A stretch of DNA of 64,000 nt from Dromiciops gliroides. Lineage: Eukaryota; Chordata; Mammalia; Microbiotheria; Microbiotheriidae. A model generated the notes under the pieces. The model had not been told where the DNA came from. It ran no database searches and saw only the letters and a program-made list of their open reading frames with translations. Positions 20,800-30,869 of the stretch are shown in pieces. Every line of letters begins with the position of its first letter. Positions within the stretch are counted from its first letter, which is position 1. Both the position numbers and the translations under genes were made by a program. The stretch lies in assembly GCF_019393635.1 (NCBI RefSeq), contig NC_057864.1, positions 470,316,617 to 470,380,616 of the forward strand, written 5' to 3'.

Positions 20800-22255
20800 A
20801 CTCAGTGGAAGGCTGAGTCATCGGCTCTTCCACCAAGAAGCAAATGAAGATATTGATTGAGCTGCTTTTATTGTGTGCCCAAAGGCAGCCGGAGCTATCA
20901 TTTCATGGGACATTCGGTCAGCTTGTATCATCACAGTGCTTAAAAGAAGTATTTGTGAAAGTACTACCATGAAAACACTTGCAGCTCATGGACCAGTATC
21001 AGTATCTGATTAAGAGATAGGCAGGATCTATGATGAACTTGATAAGAGTTCAAATTAAATCAACCTTGACTCTACTTTTACAACCTTTACTGAGAGTGAC
21101 TTCAGTAATGGGTGGGAATAGATGAGGATGGTCAGAAATATACTGGAAAAGATGAATTGGCAAAAAAGGCATGAGAAAGGCCATAGGTTTATGGCTACAC
21201 AGTAGCATCATACCTTTATATCATAAACACTTAATTCAGGAAGAGAACTGGTAGATACTGGTCATGCTGAGCACCGAGTAACATCACAAAAAATGAAATT
21301 GGTTATATTTTATTGGACAGGAAATGACTCATTCCTGATGTGGGGAGTCATCTCTGAATCAGCTGTCTGTGTAAAGTCAGACCACTGACTTGTTAGAGCC
21401 AAGATCCAAATTAATATAAAGCTAGAAAAGAGAATTAAAGCAAGAAAAATATATGACATATAACCAAAACAACTCAATTCTAACCTATTTAAACAAGTTA
21501 CTGATAATGAAGAAATGGGTAAGAGTTTAAAGGAAGCATGTAGACATAGAACATAATAATTTCATACAGAATTGTAACCAACTTAAATCAATTACCATGA
21601 CAAGGAGACCAAAAGAAAGCACCATACTCAGCAAATATTTGAGTTGCTTGCCAGGCAAAGAGAGGTGGCAGCCAAAGGCAACACCTGGTTCGAATATAAA
21701 TCCATTTGGAAAATCTTATGGAGAAGAATGATGGAAGATTATAAGTAGTATCATATTATGAAAAAGAGGGTAAAAGCAGTTTAAAAAAACCCAGAGAGGG
21801 ACTTAAGTCAGAAAAGTCATCCCAATGGCATTTAAGCATGAAAACAGAATGACAAACAAGAAAAAATGGAAAAGATCTGCAAAGATTTTTTTTATAACAA
21901 ACTTTTCACTTTTGAAATCTAGAATTATAGTACCAAATGTTTTTATATAGGAAGTAAAAATGGAACTAAAGAGAACAAAGTCAGGAAAAGCATCCAGATG
22001 GAACCAAGTATGTTCAAAGGAGATATGTGCTGGAAGCAATACAGTTAGGAAGGCTTTGAGGGTTTGGTTCACAAGTTATTTGAAGAAGGGGAAAGATATC
22101 AAAGATATGGAAAAAATCTTGGACTTTATCAAGAAGATGATAGAACACCAACAACTAGAAATGTGTATGCCTATTTTCCAATCTATATAATTTTTAAAAA
22201 ATAGTAACTATCCATGAACATGTTGAAGGTATCCTCAATGAGAGTATCAGTAATA
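20800..22255 (+). pseudogene. Decayed RTE retrotransposon (endonuclease and RT)
   Basis: Reading across frames on the + strand gives pieces in the order expected of an RTE-clade protein. First comes KAAGAIISWDIRSACIITV (about 20882-20938). IYDELDK follows (about 21030), then a GKYGLG/NERG-like stretch (about 21150-21190). Next are NITKNEIGYILLD (about 21280) and the SDH-R region (about 21380), which belong to the endonuclease active-site half. Finally VKMELKRTKSGKASRW (about 21955-22000) and KALRVWFTSYLKKGKDI (about 22050) begin the reverse transcriptase (the family reads MKNGKAPGPD). At least several frameshifts and stops; truncated before the catalytic YADD box by the GGT repeat. RTE elements supply the enzymes that move RTE-tailed SINEs. 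Non-functional; the clade is sure, the exact family is not. Confidence 0.75.
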
Positions 22256-22308
22256 TGATGATAATGATGGTGATGGTGGTGGTGGTGGTGGTGGTGGTGA
22301 TGATGGGC
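22256..22308. repeat. (GGT)n/(GAT)n microsatellite
   Basis: gatgatgg then a pure ggt run to about 22300. A polyhistidine reading on the reverse strand is an artefact. Confidence 0.95.
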
Positions 22309-22345
22309 ACTAAATAAATGCTTGTTCCCTTCCCACTTCCCCTTT
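22309..22345 (+). mobile_element. LINE 3' tip
   Basis: actaaataaatgcttgttcc, typical of L2-type termini in marsupials. Confidence 0.5.
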
Positions 22346-22551
22346 TCCACAAATAGCAGGAGAGGTAAAAAGAGGTATGCTATCAAGGACAAAGTTAGAA
22401 GACTTACAGTAAGACCTCCTTAAGAGTCTCACAGCATGGAAGGCATGTCAGACTGTCCAAATGGATGAGATCACAAATCTCTGAGTTTTGAGTATCTGAG
22501 TACAGTAAGGTCAGCCCTTGTCAGGGCTAGCCAAAGCCCAGGTACCCGAAC

Positions 22552-22780
22552 AATTCAATCAATCCATCAACAAGCATTTATTAAGCACCTACTTTGTCCT
22601 AGACCCTGTGCTGGGAGCTGGGTTTTGAAGACAAAAATCAAAAATGTAATCAAGTTGATTACATTTTGTCAATCAACCATCAGTGAGAATTTATTAAGCC
22701 TGAAGTGTTTGAGGTGCTGGAAATGGAGATGAAGATGAAACAGACTCCCCCCTCTATGGGCTCCCCTTTGCCTCACACAA
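22552..22780 (-). mobile_element. Two L2 3' ends in tandem
   Basis: 22552-22640 has caacaagcatttattaagca and accctgtgctgggagctggg. 22665-22780 restarts with tcaatcaaccatcagtgaga. Both antisense. Confidence 0.7.
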
Positions 22781-22964
22781 AGTATGGATGTCCACAAAGG
22801 AATACTGTTCTCCCAGGATCTCCAAAGACAAAACCTATTTACCCAGGACCAAAGTTCAGGTTGGTGATGGAATTTGGGGGAAGGGAAAGAAGGGAACAAG
22901 CACTTATTAAGCAGCCCATCTAACTCTCCCCTGGGGAAAGGGGGCAAGACCACGCTGGTTACTG

Positions 22965-23070
22965 GATTTGGGGGTCTGAGAATCTGGATTTGAATCTCGG
23001 TTCTGCTACGTTCTACCTTTGTGACCTCAATCAGAAAACCGACTTTGTGAAAGGGCAACATGAAAAATGA
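22965..23070 (+). mobile_element. MIR, partial
   Basis: gatttgaatctcggttctgc and ctttgtgacctcaatcag. Confidence 0.55.
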
Positions 23071-23094
23071 ATGAGATTGTATAAATCAAAGGAA

Positions 23095-23415
23095 GAACTT
23101 GGGTTCTCTGCCACTTCTTTATCTGTTTTGACCTTGGGCGAGTCAATTCTCACTGGACCTGAATTTCCTCCTCTATGAAGTGACATGGGATGGGGTTATA
23201 CTGGATCAGGGGTTCTAAGCCTATGTGAACTTTAAAAAAAATTGATAACTATTTCAATTGAATTGATCTCCTTTGTAATCATATGTATTTTACTTAAAAA
23301 CGTTATTCTGAGCAGAGGTCCATTGGCTACCAAAGATTACTATGACACATGAAAGGTTAAGAACCCCTGGGTGAAATGGTCTTTAATATTCCTTCCAGCT
23401 CTGAATGTAAGAAAC
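23095..23415 (+). mobile_element. MIR split by a hAT-like element
   Basis: Sense MIR from tgaccttgggcgagtcaatt to ggatggggttatactgga, resuming at about 23373 with aatggtctttaatattcctt and ccagctctgaatgtaag. Confidence 0.7.
23207..23372. mobile_element. hAT-like DNA element (GTTCTTAACC family)
   Basis: Starts caggggttctaagcct and ends aggttaagaacccctg: near-perfect inverted termini. Interior ctcctttgtaatcatatgta and taaaaacgttattctgag. Confidence 0.65.
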
Positions 23416-24127
23416 TTAACTCCCATGGAGCACCTCAGTCATCACTTTTCCTGGTTGAATAATCCCAGGTCCTTGAATCATTTCTCTAGGGTTTTGCTTT
23501 CTTATCTTTTAACGATCACCCTGGTGGAACCCTAAGCCCTTTCCAAAGTTCTCGAGGTCCCTGAAGAGATGGCAATCAGCCCAAGTCATATCTTTGGAGG
23601 CTTGAAAAGTAGTTTCACTTGCAATCAGCACTGGGGGCAGGGTGCGCCTCTGGGGATGATGGTGTGGAGAGGGACTTTCCTTGTAGCATTCTCTCCCTGC
23701 TTTCTAGGGAAGGTGGCTGCTTTATTAGACAGCTCACCTCACCAGGAGAAGTGCCAGCACAGGAAGTACCCTCTTTGCACATTGGTTCAGATAAAAGTGT
23801 TTCTATTTTAGGGACTACAAATGCAGGTTGAGCTGACCCAGGATGGAATTATCCTCGAAAAGTCACTCAACTGGCTCTTGTTACAAATTATTAGAAATTA
23901 CAGTTACCAAAGTGCCTTAGGGCAGGATCTGAAAGTTTCTGGGCTGGCTGCTGCCTGGAGGCCCCAGAAGCAGTTTTACTCTTTGGGGATTCACCCATAG
24001 CATTTAGCCCATAGTCACTTACCTTCTAGTGACCAGCCTCATCTGGGCTGGGCCTCTGGCTACAGATGCTGGGCCAACCTAGAGAGTCTTGTGATATTTA
24101 TTTATGTTGGTGCACGCAAGTTCTTTG
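23416..24127. promoter_or_regulatory. Repeat-free stretch, candidate conserved element at 23.80-24.06 kb
   Basis: 23800-24060 has even composition, no repeat, and motifs such as ttacaaattattagaaatta and cagttaccaaagtgcc. It reads like a conserved non-coding element, but this is judgement from texture only. Confidence 0.25.
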
Positions 24128-24135
24128 ATTATTAT

Positions 24136-24296
24136 TGTGTGTGTGTGTGTATGTGAGAGAGACAATTGGAGTTACGTGACTTGCCCAGGGTCACACAGCT
24201 AGTAAGTGTCAAGTGTCTGAGGCCGGATTTGAACTCAGGTCCTCCTGACTCCAGGGCTGGTGCTCTATCCACTGCGCCACCTAGCTGCCCCACACT
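24136..24296 (-). mobile_element. tRNA-derived SINE with GT-rich tail
   Basis: The tail position carries a short GT repeat (24136-24150), then gttacgtgacttgcccaggg. Target duplication caagttctttg at 24117-24127 and 24297-24307. Confidence 0.9.
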
Positions 24297-24307
24297 CAAG
24301 TTCTTTG

Positions 24308-24392
24308 TGTGCAGGGGTTGTCTCCCTTTGGTCTCTTTATTCCCCATGCCTAGCCTGGCATGGCTGGCACACAGTAGGCATTTAATGGAGGA
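24308..24392 (+). mobile_element. L2 3' end, worn
   Basis: gcaggggttgtctccctttg and ctggcacacagtaggcattt. Confidence 0.55.
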
Positions 24393-24532
24393 AGAAACTG
24401 AGAGCCAGGGTCACCTCTAAGTCCTGAGGAGGGTTGTAAGGAAGACTTTGTAACTGTAAGTACTGTCAAGCCCATGTGATTTCTTCAGTAGGGCCCCTTC
24501 CACCACGGAGATGGGAGAGGTCTCAGTTTCTT

Positions 24533-24696
24533 TTTTGTTTGTTTGTTTGTTTTTGTTTTTTTGGTGAGGCAATTGGGGTTAAGTGACTTGCCTAGTCACA
24601 CAGCTAGTAAGTGTTAAGTGTCTGAGGCCGGATTTGAACTCAGGTACTCCTGGCTCCAGGTTCAGTGCTCTATCCACTGCACCACCTAGCTGTCCT
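24533..24696 (-). mobile_element. tRNA-derived SINE with target duplication
   Basis: (ttttg)n tail, ggggttaagtgacttgccta and the head to tagctgtcc. Target duplication ggtctcagtttctt at 24519-24532 versus ggtcccagtttctt at 24697-24710. Confidence 0.95.
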
Positions 24697-24825
24697 GGTC
24701 CCAGTTTCTTAATGACTTGGCAGATGGGCTTTGTGAATGCTGCAGAGGCCCACATGATTCATCTACTTCCAATGACCCTGAAAATGAGTTTCTCTGAACT
24801 TAGCAGCTGGTTCTTGGACAACAGA

Positions 24826-25215
24826 TAAATCAATCTATCAACAAGCACCTAGTATGTGTCAGGTGCTTTGCCAGACTTTGGAGAACAAAGACAAGATGAA
24901 ATGGTCCCCTATCCTCAAGGAGTTAACAGGTTCTGGGGGAGACAACACAGACATTCTTCACACACGTATTTACAAATATATGATATAACACATTTATTAC
25001 ATATGCACAAATATAATACATGCAAAATAAATTGAAGGTAAATTTTTTTTGGGGGGAAGTGGAGTAAAGTAAAGTTTTATGTAAAAGGTAGCACGAGTTA
25101 AGCCTTTGAAGGAAACTAGGAAGGGGCAGAGGGAGCACATTTTAGGAATGAGAGATGGCCAATGCAAGGGGCGGAGACAGGAGACAGAGGGTTAGAATCA
25201 GCCCATGTCTTAACT
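24826..25215 (-). mobile_element. L2 3' region
   Basis: Antisense: caacaagcacctagtatgtg, tatcctcaaggagttaacag, then after an AT-rich patch aggaaactaggaaggggcag and gggagcacattttaggaatg. Confidence 0.65.
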
Positions 25216-25314
25216 ATATAGGTCTCCATAAGTGTTAGGGATTCTTGCTTTGCTCCATTGTTTTTCTGTTGGCTTCATTATTATTTTTTATCTCGTTCAC
25301 ATAAATACTTCTTG

Positions 25315-25800
25315 TTGCTATTTGTCCTTTGTTTTCAAAGAGGACCAGTGACATTGCCAAGGTGATGTCTTTGCTAGTGTGCGAATTGGATTTGGGTGAG
25401 GCAGAGCTGTGAAAAGTTATCAGTCTCATTCTCTCTTCCTGAGCCATTAAAGTCCAGTGGCAGGACAAAAGTCAAGACAAATGGCAATGGCTTAAGATGC
25501 AGTGGATGAGGGGGCAGCTAGGTGGCGCAGTGGATAAAGTACTGGACCTAGATTCAGAAGGACCTGAGTTCAAATCCGGCCTCAGACACTTGACACTTAC
25601 TAGCTGTGTGACCCTGGGCAAGTCACTTAACCCTCATTGCCCCACAAAAAAAAAAAAAAGATGCCGTGGATGACCTTGGCATCTTTGATGGCTGACCAAG
25701 TTCTAAGTGCTCCACAGCGCCATCTTCAGCCACCTTCATGACTGGCGAAACAAATTATTTTCATCTGCCCATTCTGCTCCAGAAAGTTGACCCCGAGCAC
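25315..25800 (-). mobile_element. RTE-like 3' end split by a SINE
   Basis: Antisense: ttgttgctatttgtcctttg, gaggaccagtgacattgcc and gaggcagagctgtgaaaagt. After the SINE come tgaccttggcatctttgatg and gccaccttcatgactggc. The second half confirms the family's longer consensus seen at 8.96 and 15.39 kb. Confidence 0.6.
25510..25658 (+). mobile_element. tRNA-derived SINE with target duplication
   Basis: Near-consensus gggggcagctaggtggcgca with a 14-base A tail. Target duplication agatgcagtggatga at 25495-25509 versus agatgccgtggatga at 25659-25673. Confidence 0.97.
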
Positions 25801-26069
25801 CCAGTGACTTACTCTTTTGATGTAAGTTGCAGCCAATCCATGCCTCTTTATCTTTTGTGATTTTTGTACACAATTCTCAGATTCTCCACTGTGGATTCAC
25901 CCAACTATTTCTAGTTCTTTTGACATTGCTTGGGTTCCAGTGGGTACCACCCTGACTTTCCACCTTGCTAGGCTGGCGCTCATGGGGGCTGTTGTAGGAC
26001 CAAGGCCTTGAAGCTGAGACCTTCCTATTCCAGTTACCTTGTGTTTGCTTTGTATGTATCTCTGATATT

Positions 26070-26311
26070 TGTTTATTCATTCACCCATTTATTTATTTAT
26101 CTATTCATCTATTTATCCATCCATCTATGTATTCATTCACCCATTTATTTATTTATCTATTCATCTATTTATCTATCCATCTATGTATTCATTCACCCAT
26201 TTATTTATTTATCCATTTATTTATTCATTTATTTATTTATCCATTTATTTATTCATTAATTTATCTATCCATTTATTTATTTATTCATTTGTCTATCTAT
26301 CTATCATTTTG
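26070..26311. repeat. TTTA/ATCT tetranucleotide array with 56-base higher-order period
   Basis: Tetranucleotide units (attt, atct, atcc) organised so that ttcattcaccc recurs at 26076, 26132 and 26188, exactly 56 bases apart, before decaying into simpler tttatttatcc runs. The hydrophobic open frames are artefacts. Confidence 0.95.
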
Positions 26312-26447
26312 TGGGGCAATGAGGGTTAAGTGACTTGCCCAGGGTCACACAGCTAGTAAGTGTCACGTTTCTGAGGCCGGATTTGAACTCAGGTCCTCCT
26401 GAATCCAGGGCTGGTGCTTTATCCACTGCGCTACCTAGCTGCCCCCA
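26312..26447 (-). mobile_element. tRNA-derived SINE
   Basis: gtggggcaatgagggttaag to ctacctagctgcccc, placed exactly between two microsatellites. Confidence 0.9.

Positions 26448-26450
<3 letters not shown>

Positions 26451-26495
<45 letters not shown>
26451..26495. repeat. (CA)n microsatellite
   Basis: About 21 CA units directly after the SINE head. Confidence 0.97.
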
Positions 26496-26498
<3 letters not shown>

Positions 26499-26619
26499 TG
26501 GTGTCTCCTCTTGAGAGCAGGGACAACACCATGGGACCAGATCACCTCCTTTCAGGAGCATACATTTCCTAGATGATATTTCAGAGGCGAGAGGAAACAA
26601 GGTAAAGCTGATGGAGGGA

Positions 26620-26835
26620 GGGCAGCTCTTGGAGACCTTTTGACCTGGGTCTATGTTCCACCTCTGATAAGGGTAATGCTCTTAGTAGCCCAGTGTCCCA
26701 GATGACCTCTGACATTTGTTAGCTACTTCACCTCAGACATGTCATAACTCATGTGGGCCTCAGTTTTCTCATTTGTAAATCAAGGTGGGGGTGTGTGTGT
26801 GGATAAATGGCCTATAAGCTGTCTTTCAGCTTTAA
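26620..26835 (+). mobile_element. MIR, worn
   Basis: gtgggcctcagttttctcat and gctgtctttcagctttaaat. Confidence 0.6.
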
Positions 26836-26879
26836 ATCCATGATATATGATTTATTTTTATTTGTTTATTTGTTCAGAC

Positions 26880-27185
26880 AAGTGATCTCATTACCGACTC
26901 GTTTCTGGCTCTTGGGTGACCCTGTGGACGGCAGCATCAACCAATGCTTTCCATGGGGTTTTCTTGGCCAAGATACTGGAGTGGTTTTTGCCATTTCCTT
27001 TCCTGTCATTTCCTTTCACTGGGGTAGGCGGAACATGTAAGGAAACTCCCCTACCAAGTGAGATACCAAACTCCCAGTTTGGTGTCTCAGGGAGTGGCCT
27101 GGGGTAGTTAGACATCTAGTCTGTGGTAGAGATTGGCCTTGAACCTGGGGGTTCTCAACCCTGAGGCCAACTCTCTATCCATCAT
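26880..27185 (-). mobile_element. Mar1-like SINE with RTE-type tail, diverged
   Basis: ctcttgggtgaccctgtgga, ccatggggttttcttggcca, agatactggagtggtttttg, then a poorly preserved CORE and accctgaggccaactctct. Confidence 0.6.
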
Positions 27186-27214
27186 CCTATGTTTCAAAGG
27201 CACACCCACAGATT

Positions 27215-27262
27215 AAACAAACAACATTGTCCAGACCTCATGGAGCTTATAGTCTAATAAAG
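27215..27262 (-). mobile_element. L2 3' fragment
   Basis: agacctcatggagcttatag and tctaataaag. Confidence 0.5.
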
Positions 27263-27297
27263 GGCCTCCTTGGACCTCTGTTTCCTCTTCTATACAA

Positions 27298-27505
27298 TGA
27301 GAAGGCAGTGTGGAATAATAGATAGAGTCCTGGGCTTAGAATCAGGATTAAGTTGGTTCAAATTCCACCTCTAATACTTAGTAGGTGTGTGACCCTGACT
27401 AAGTCACTAAGCCTCTCCGTGCCTCAGTTTCCTCATCTGTAAAATGAGGGAGCTGGACTTAGTGGCCTCTGAGGTCCCTCTGGCTTCAGAGCTATAATCC
27501 TTATT
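27298..27505 (+). mobile_element. MIR
   Basis: ggcagtgtggaataatagat, agtcactaagcctctccgtg and aaaatgagggagctggactt. Confidence 0.85.
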
Positions 27506-27802
27506 AGACAGACTTCTCAGCTCATGAGCTCCTATCCTAAGAAACGTCTGGGAATGACCATAATAGAAAAGAGGAAGAAGAACACCAGCTAACCAATGCC
27601 AGCAGATTGCTTTCAGTGAGGTAGATGCTTTCTAAAAGAGACACAAACAAAGCGGTTTAAGGACAGATCTAAGACTGGGGGGCAGGGTGGGCCCTGGGTA
27701 AGGATGGAGGCTTCGTGGGCCTTTGAGCCGAGCTGCCTTGGCATGTACACACACACTCAGACCCATCTGACACATCCTCTTCTCTCTCTCTTTTTTTTTC
27801 AG

Positions 27803-27958
27803 AGTTGGGCAGAAACAGCATCCGGCTCTGAACTAAAGGAAGGAAATTTGGATTTTCCATGTGCTTGGGGAACCTATCACTGTCACTCCATGGCTGGGAG
27901 ACGGCCCTTTGTTAAGAAGCAGCCGCGGGGGTGTTGCCAACTGCGTGGGGGCCCCAGG
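27803..27958 (+). other. Candidate 156-base exon
   Basis: A long pyrimidine tract (about 27779-27799) ends in cag at 27802, and 156 bases later the text reads ccagg|gtgagg, a good splice donor at 27959. The interval is exactly 52 codons and open in phase 0 from Ser-Trp-Ala-Glu-Thr; it carries an internal Met (about 27890) followed by AGRRPFVKKQPRGCCQLRGG. It lies in repeat-free sequence between MIR copies. I do not recognise the peptide. It could be a coding, 5' untranslated or decoy exon; only the splice-site layout is seen. Confidence 0.35.
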
Positions 27959-28094
27959 GTGAGGTAGATGTCGTTCCTCCATCCATCAAGCTGTTGGTGA
28001 GTCACTGAATGCCTTTGGTACATTAAACAGAGGGATGGAGCTCCCTGATCGCCTGGGGATACCTTGGCCTTTCACTAGCAGGAAGCACACTGGG

Positions 28095-28360
28095 CTTGGA
28101 GTGCTCCATTTATCTGTAACAGACATTGTAGTTAGAAACAGGCCAACCTCCTCTTTTTCCAGAGAAGGAAACTGAGGCCCATGGAAGGGAAGGGACTTGC
28201 CCAAGGTGACTCCTATAGAATCGTAGGTTTGTTGACTTGGAGATGGAAGAGATCTTGGAGGAGGTCTAGTTTAGCACAATCCTTTTATTTTGCAGATGAA
28301 AAAACTGAGGCCCAGGGAGGTGAAGCCTATACCAGGGTCACAGATAGGGTTTTAGAGCCA
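28095..28360 (-). mobile_element. Two MIR copies in tandem
   Basis: 28095-28212: agagaaggaaactgaggccc and gggacttgcccaaggtgact. 28216-28360: cttggagatggaagagatct and gatgaaaaaactgaggccca. Both antisense. Confidence 0.75.
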
Positions 28361-28361
28361 G

Positions 28362-28431
28362 GGGGGAGAGAAAAAGAGGAGAGAGGGAGAGGGAAAGAGA
28401 GAGAGGGAGAAAGGGAGAAGAAGAGGGAGAG

Positions 28432-28492
<61 letters not shown>

Positions 28493-28500
28493 TAGAGCGA
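28362..28500. repeat. GA-rich purine tract
   Basis: ggagag, gaaagag and ggagaa units grading into pure GA at about 28437-28487. Confidence 0.95.
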
Positions 28501-28504
28501 TAGA

Positions 28505-28650
28505 ATATTTAGCCCAAACCCTCTCTAGCCCAAACTTGGTATTTTATGGAAGGGGAAACTGAGGCTCAGAAGTGACTTAGGGGCAGAGCTGGTACTTGAA
28601 CCCAGGGCTCTTGACTCCCAGTCTAGTGTTTCTTTCTACTCTATCATGGG
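28505..28650 (-). mobile_element. MIR
   Basis: ggggaaactgaggctcagaa, gagctggtacttgaacccag and gtctagtgtttctttctact. Confidence 0.75.
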
Positions 28651-28794
28651 TATCTCTGCCAGTTTTCCAGATGAGGAGACAAGGTTTGTTTTAGGGACAT
28701 CTCTTTTCTTTGTCAGTCACTCACTCGACAGACATTTAGGAGAGACTGTGGTACGGTGGAATTTAGACTTTTCAGAGTCTATTTTTTTTTCAGA

Positions 28795-29150
28795 CAAAGC
28801 ATCGGCAATGTGATAGAGTGCAGAATGCTAGGCTTGGTTCAAATCCTGATTCTGCCATTTATTTGCTGTGCGACCTCTGGCAGATCCATCTCTCTTTCTG
28901 TGGGCTTCCTTTTCCTTCTTTATAAAATGAGGGGTGGGACTGGCTGATCCAGGGAGGTCGGAGAATCGAGGTTTGACTCTTGGCTTTGCCATTTACCACC
29001 TAGTTGACCACAGGTGCAACTCACTTAACTTCCCTTGGCCTCAGTTTCCCATCTCTAAAAGGACTACGTGGCTTCTGGCGTCCTTCCCAGAATGAAATTG
29101 ATGTTCCTAGAATCTCTAAAGTTCCTTCTGTTGCTTAATCCCGTGATCCC
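28795..29150 (+). mobile_element. Two MIR copies in tandem
   Basis: 28795-28955: tggttcaaatcctgattctg and ctgtgcgacctctggcagat. 28956-29150: gaatcgaggtttgactcttg, ggcctcagtttcccatctct and gttcctagaatctctaaag. Confidence 0.7.
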
Positions 29151-29189
29151 GTAACCCTCACTGCAAAAGAGGGTGTCCATTCATTTGCT

Positions 29190-29235
29190 GACTTCAGGGC
29201 CGGTGCTCTACCTACCGCACCACCTAGCTGACTAT
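29190..29235 (-). mobile_element. SINE head remnant
   Basis: agggccggtgctctacctac and caccacctagctgac. Confidence 0.6.
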
Positions 29236-29294
29236 AAAAGGCGTATGGGGCGGGGAGGGGATTCCAATAGTAGAGCCAAAATGAACCACAGTCA

Positions 29295-29435
29295 TGTGGA
29301 GGGCTAACAAAAGGAACATTGGCTGAGGAGTCAGGAACCTAGGGTCTGAAACTGATTTACCCTGTGACCATGGGCAACTCACCTTAGTCCTCAGCATCTC
29401 TTCCTGTAAAATGAGGGGATTGGACTAGATCAGTG
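29295..29435 (+). mobile_element. MIR
   Basis: ggctgaggagtcaggaacct, accatgggcaactcacctt and gaggggattggactagatca. Confidence 0.7.
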
Positions 29436-29770
29436 CTGTCAAACTCAGTAGAAACAGGGCCACTGATCTGTATGGACAGGTCCCCTTGGCTGCATATTGA
29501 CTTAGTTGTTTTTTTTTTTTTTTCTGGGGCAATTGAGGTTAAGTGACTTGCTCAAAGTCACACAGCTAGTAAGTGTCAAGTGTCTGAGGTCAGATTTGAA
29601 CTCAGGTCCTCCTAAATCCAGGGCCAGTGCTTTATCCACTGTGCCACCTAGCTGCCCTTGACTTAGTTTTAAAATGTAATGTTATCTATGTTTAATTTTG
29701 TTTTTATTTACTTTGTTAAAGATTTCCCAATTGTGTCTTAATCTGGCTCAGGCTATATCCAAAAGAATTG
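29436..29770. mobile_element. Second DNA-transposon-like element, split by a SINE
   Basis: gtgctgtcaaactcagtaga and cccttggctgcatattgac before the SINE, and taatgttatctatgtttaat, aagatttcccaattgtgtct and aatctggctcaggctat after it. The layout recalls a hAT-type repeat known from marsupials; the right end is not defined. Confidence 0.4.
29508..29657 (-). mobile_element. tRNA-derived SINE with target duplication
   Basis: T tail, gaggttaagtgacttgctca and a head ending tagctgccc. Target duplication ttgacttagtt at 29497-29507 and 29658-29668. Confidence 0.95.
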
Positions 29771-30003
29771 CCCAGGTCATCTCTTTGACTCTTCTAGATG
29801 AGACAATCTCTAGGGCCCATTCCAGTGCTTCATCCAGAATCCCTTGAGATCCCTTCTGATCCTGAGCAGAGTCATGAAGATGTTGCTCAGGCAGTGAATA
29901 CTTTTTTTTAACCATTGTCCATCCTTTATTCAAAATATAGAATACTAAGAAAAAACATAAATGTCCTTTCATAAATGGGTCTCAGGGATACAGACATATG
30001 TGC

Positions 30004-30010
30004 ATGTATG

Positions 30011-30072
<62 letters not shown>
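30004..30072. repeat. (TA)n(GA)n compound microsatellite
   Basis: About 17 TA units followed by about 12 GA units. Confidence 0.97.
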
Positions 30073-30077
<5 letters not shown>

Positions 30078-30097
30078 TCATATGCACATACATATTT

Positions 30098-30335
30098 ATT
30101 TTGTTGTTTTTGTTCAGTCATTTCAGTCATGTCTGACTCTTTTTGACCCCATCTAGGGTTTTCTTGGCAAAGATGCTAGAGTGGTTTATCATTTCCTCCC
30201 CCAGCTCATTTTATAGATGAGGAAACTGGGGCAAACAGGGTTAAGTGAATTAGTCAGGGTCATACAGCTAGTAAGTGTCTGAAGCTTGATTTGAATTCAC
30301 AAAAAATGAGTCTTCTTGCCTCCAGGACAGGCAGT
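30098..30335 (-). mobile_element. Mar1-like SINE with RTE-type tail
   Basis: gttcagtcatttcagtcatg, tctagggttttcttggcaaa, gcaaacagggttaagtgaat and gagtcttcttgcctccagg. Confidence 0.9.
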
Positions 30336-30394
30336 GAATTCTTGAGTGTAGCCAAGGTTTCTAATACAATTCAACCCAACAGTCACTTAGTAAG

Positions 30395-30550
30395 CATCTA
30401 GGATGGTAGCCATGGTTAGAGAGCCACCCTCCCAGTCAGTAAGGTCTAGCTTCAAGTCCCAACCTTGACAAGTACTTACCTGTTGACCCTGAGTTTCAGG
30501 ACCCTCACACATCCCTCAAACTGTTAAGTTGTAAAGAAAATGCTGATTTG
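30395..30550 (+). mobile_element. Third-type tRNA-derived SINE
   Basis: gtctagcttcaagtcccaac, then caaactgttaagttgtaaag and aaaatgctgatttgc, matching the 3' arrangement at 31.8 and 63.6 kb. Confidence 0.55.
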
Positions 30551-30596
30551 CTTGAGGTTCCTCCCTGGATTGGAGATCTTATTTAAAAAATGTGTC

Positions 30597-30727
30597 CTAG
30601 GTGGCACAATGGATAGAGCACTGGCCTTGGGTTCAGGAGGATCTGAGTTCAAATCCAGCCTCAGACACTTGTTACTTACTAGCTGTGTGACCCTGGGCAA
30701 GTCACTTGACCCTTATTGCCCTGCAAA
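30597..30727 (+). mobile_element. tRNA-derived SINE, 5'-truncated, with target duplication
   Basis: Starts ctaggtggcacaatgg. Target duplication aaaaaatgtgtc at 30585-30596 and 30728-30739. Confidence 0.95.
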
Positions 30728-30739
30728 AAAAAATGTGTC

Positions 30740-30860
30740 AGGCAAGGTGCTGGGGCTTGGGATACAAAAATAAAGAAAACCCATCCCTGCCCCCAGGGAG
30801 CTTCTGTTCTCTAGGTAGAGGCCCACTGAAATAAAGGTTGGGTGAATGGAGGGAGGAGTC
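30740..30860 (-). mobile_element. L2 3' fragment
   Basis: aaggtgctggggcttgggat and ccctgcccccagggagcttc. Confidence 0.65.
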
Positions 30861-30869
30861 AACCTGATT

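Noticed and set aside
22183..22392. Polyhistidine protein on the reverse strand
   Set aside because: Encoded by a GGT/GAT microsatellite.
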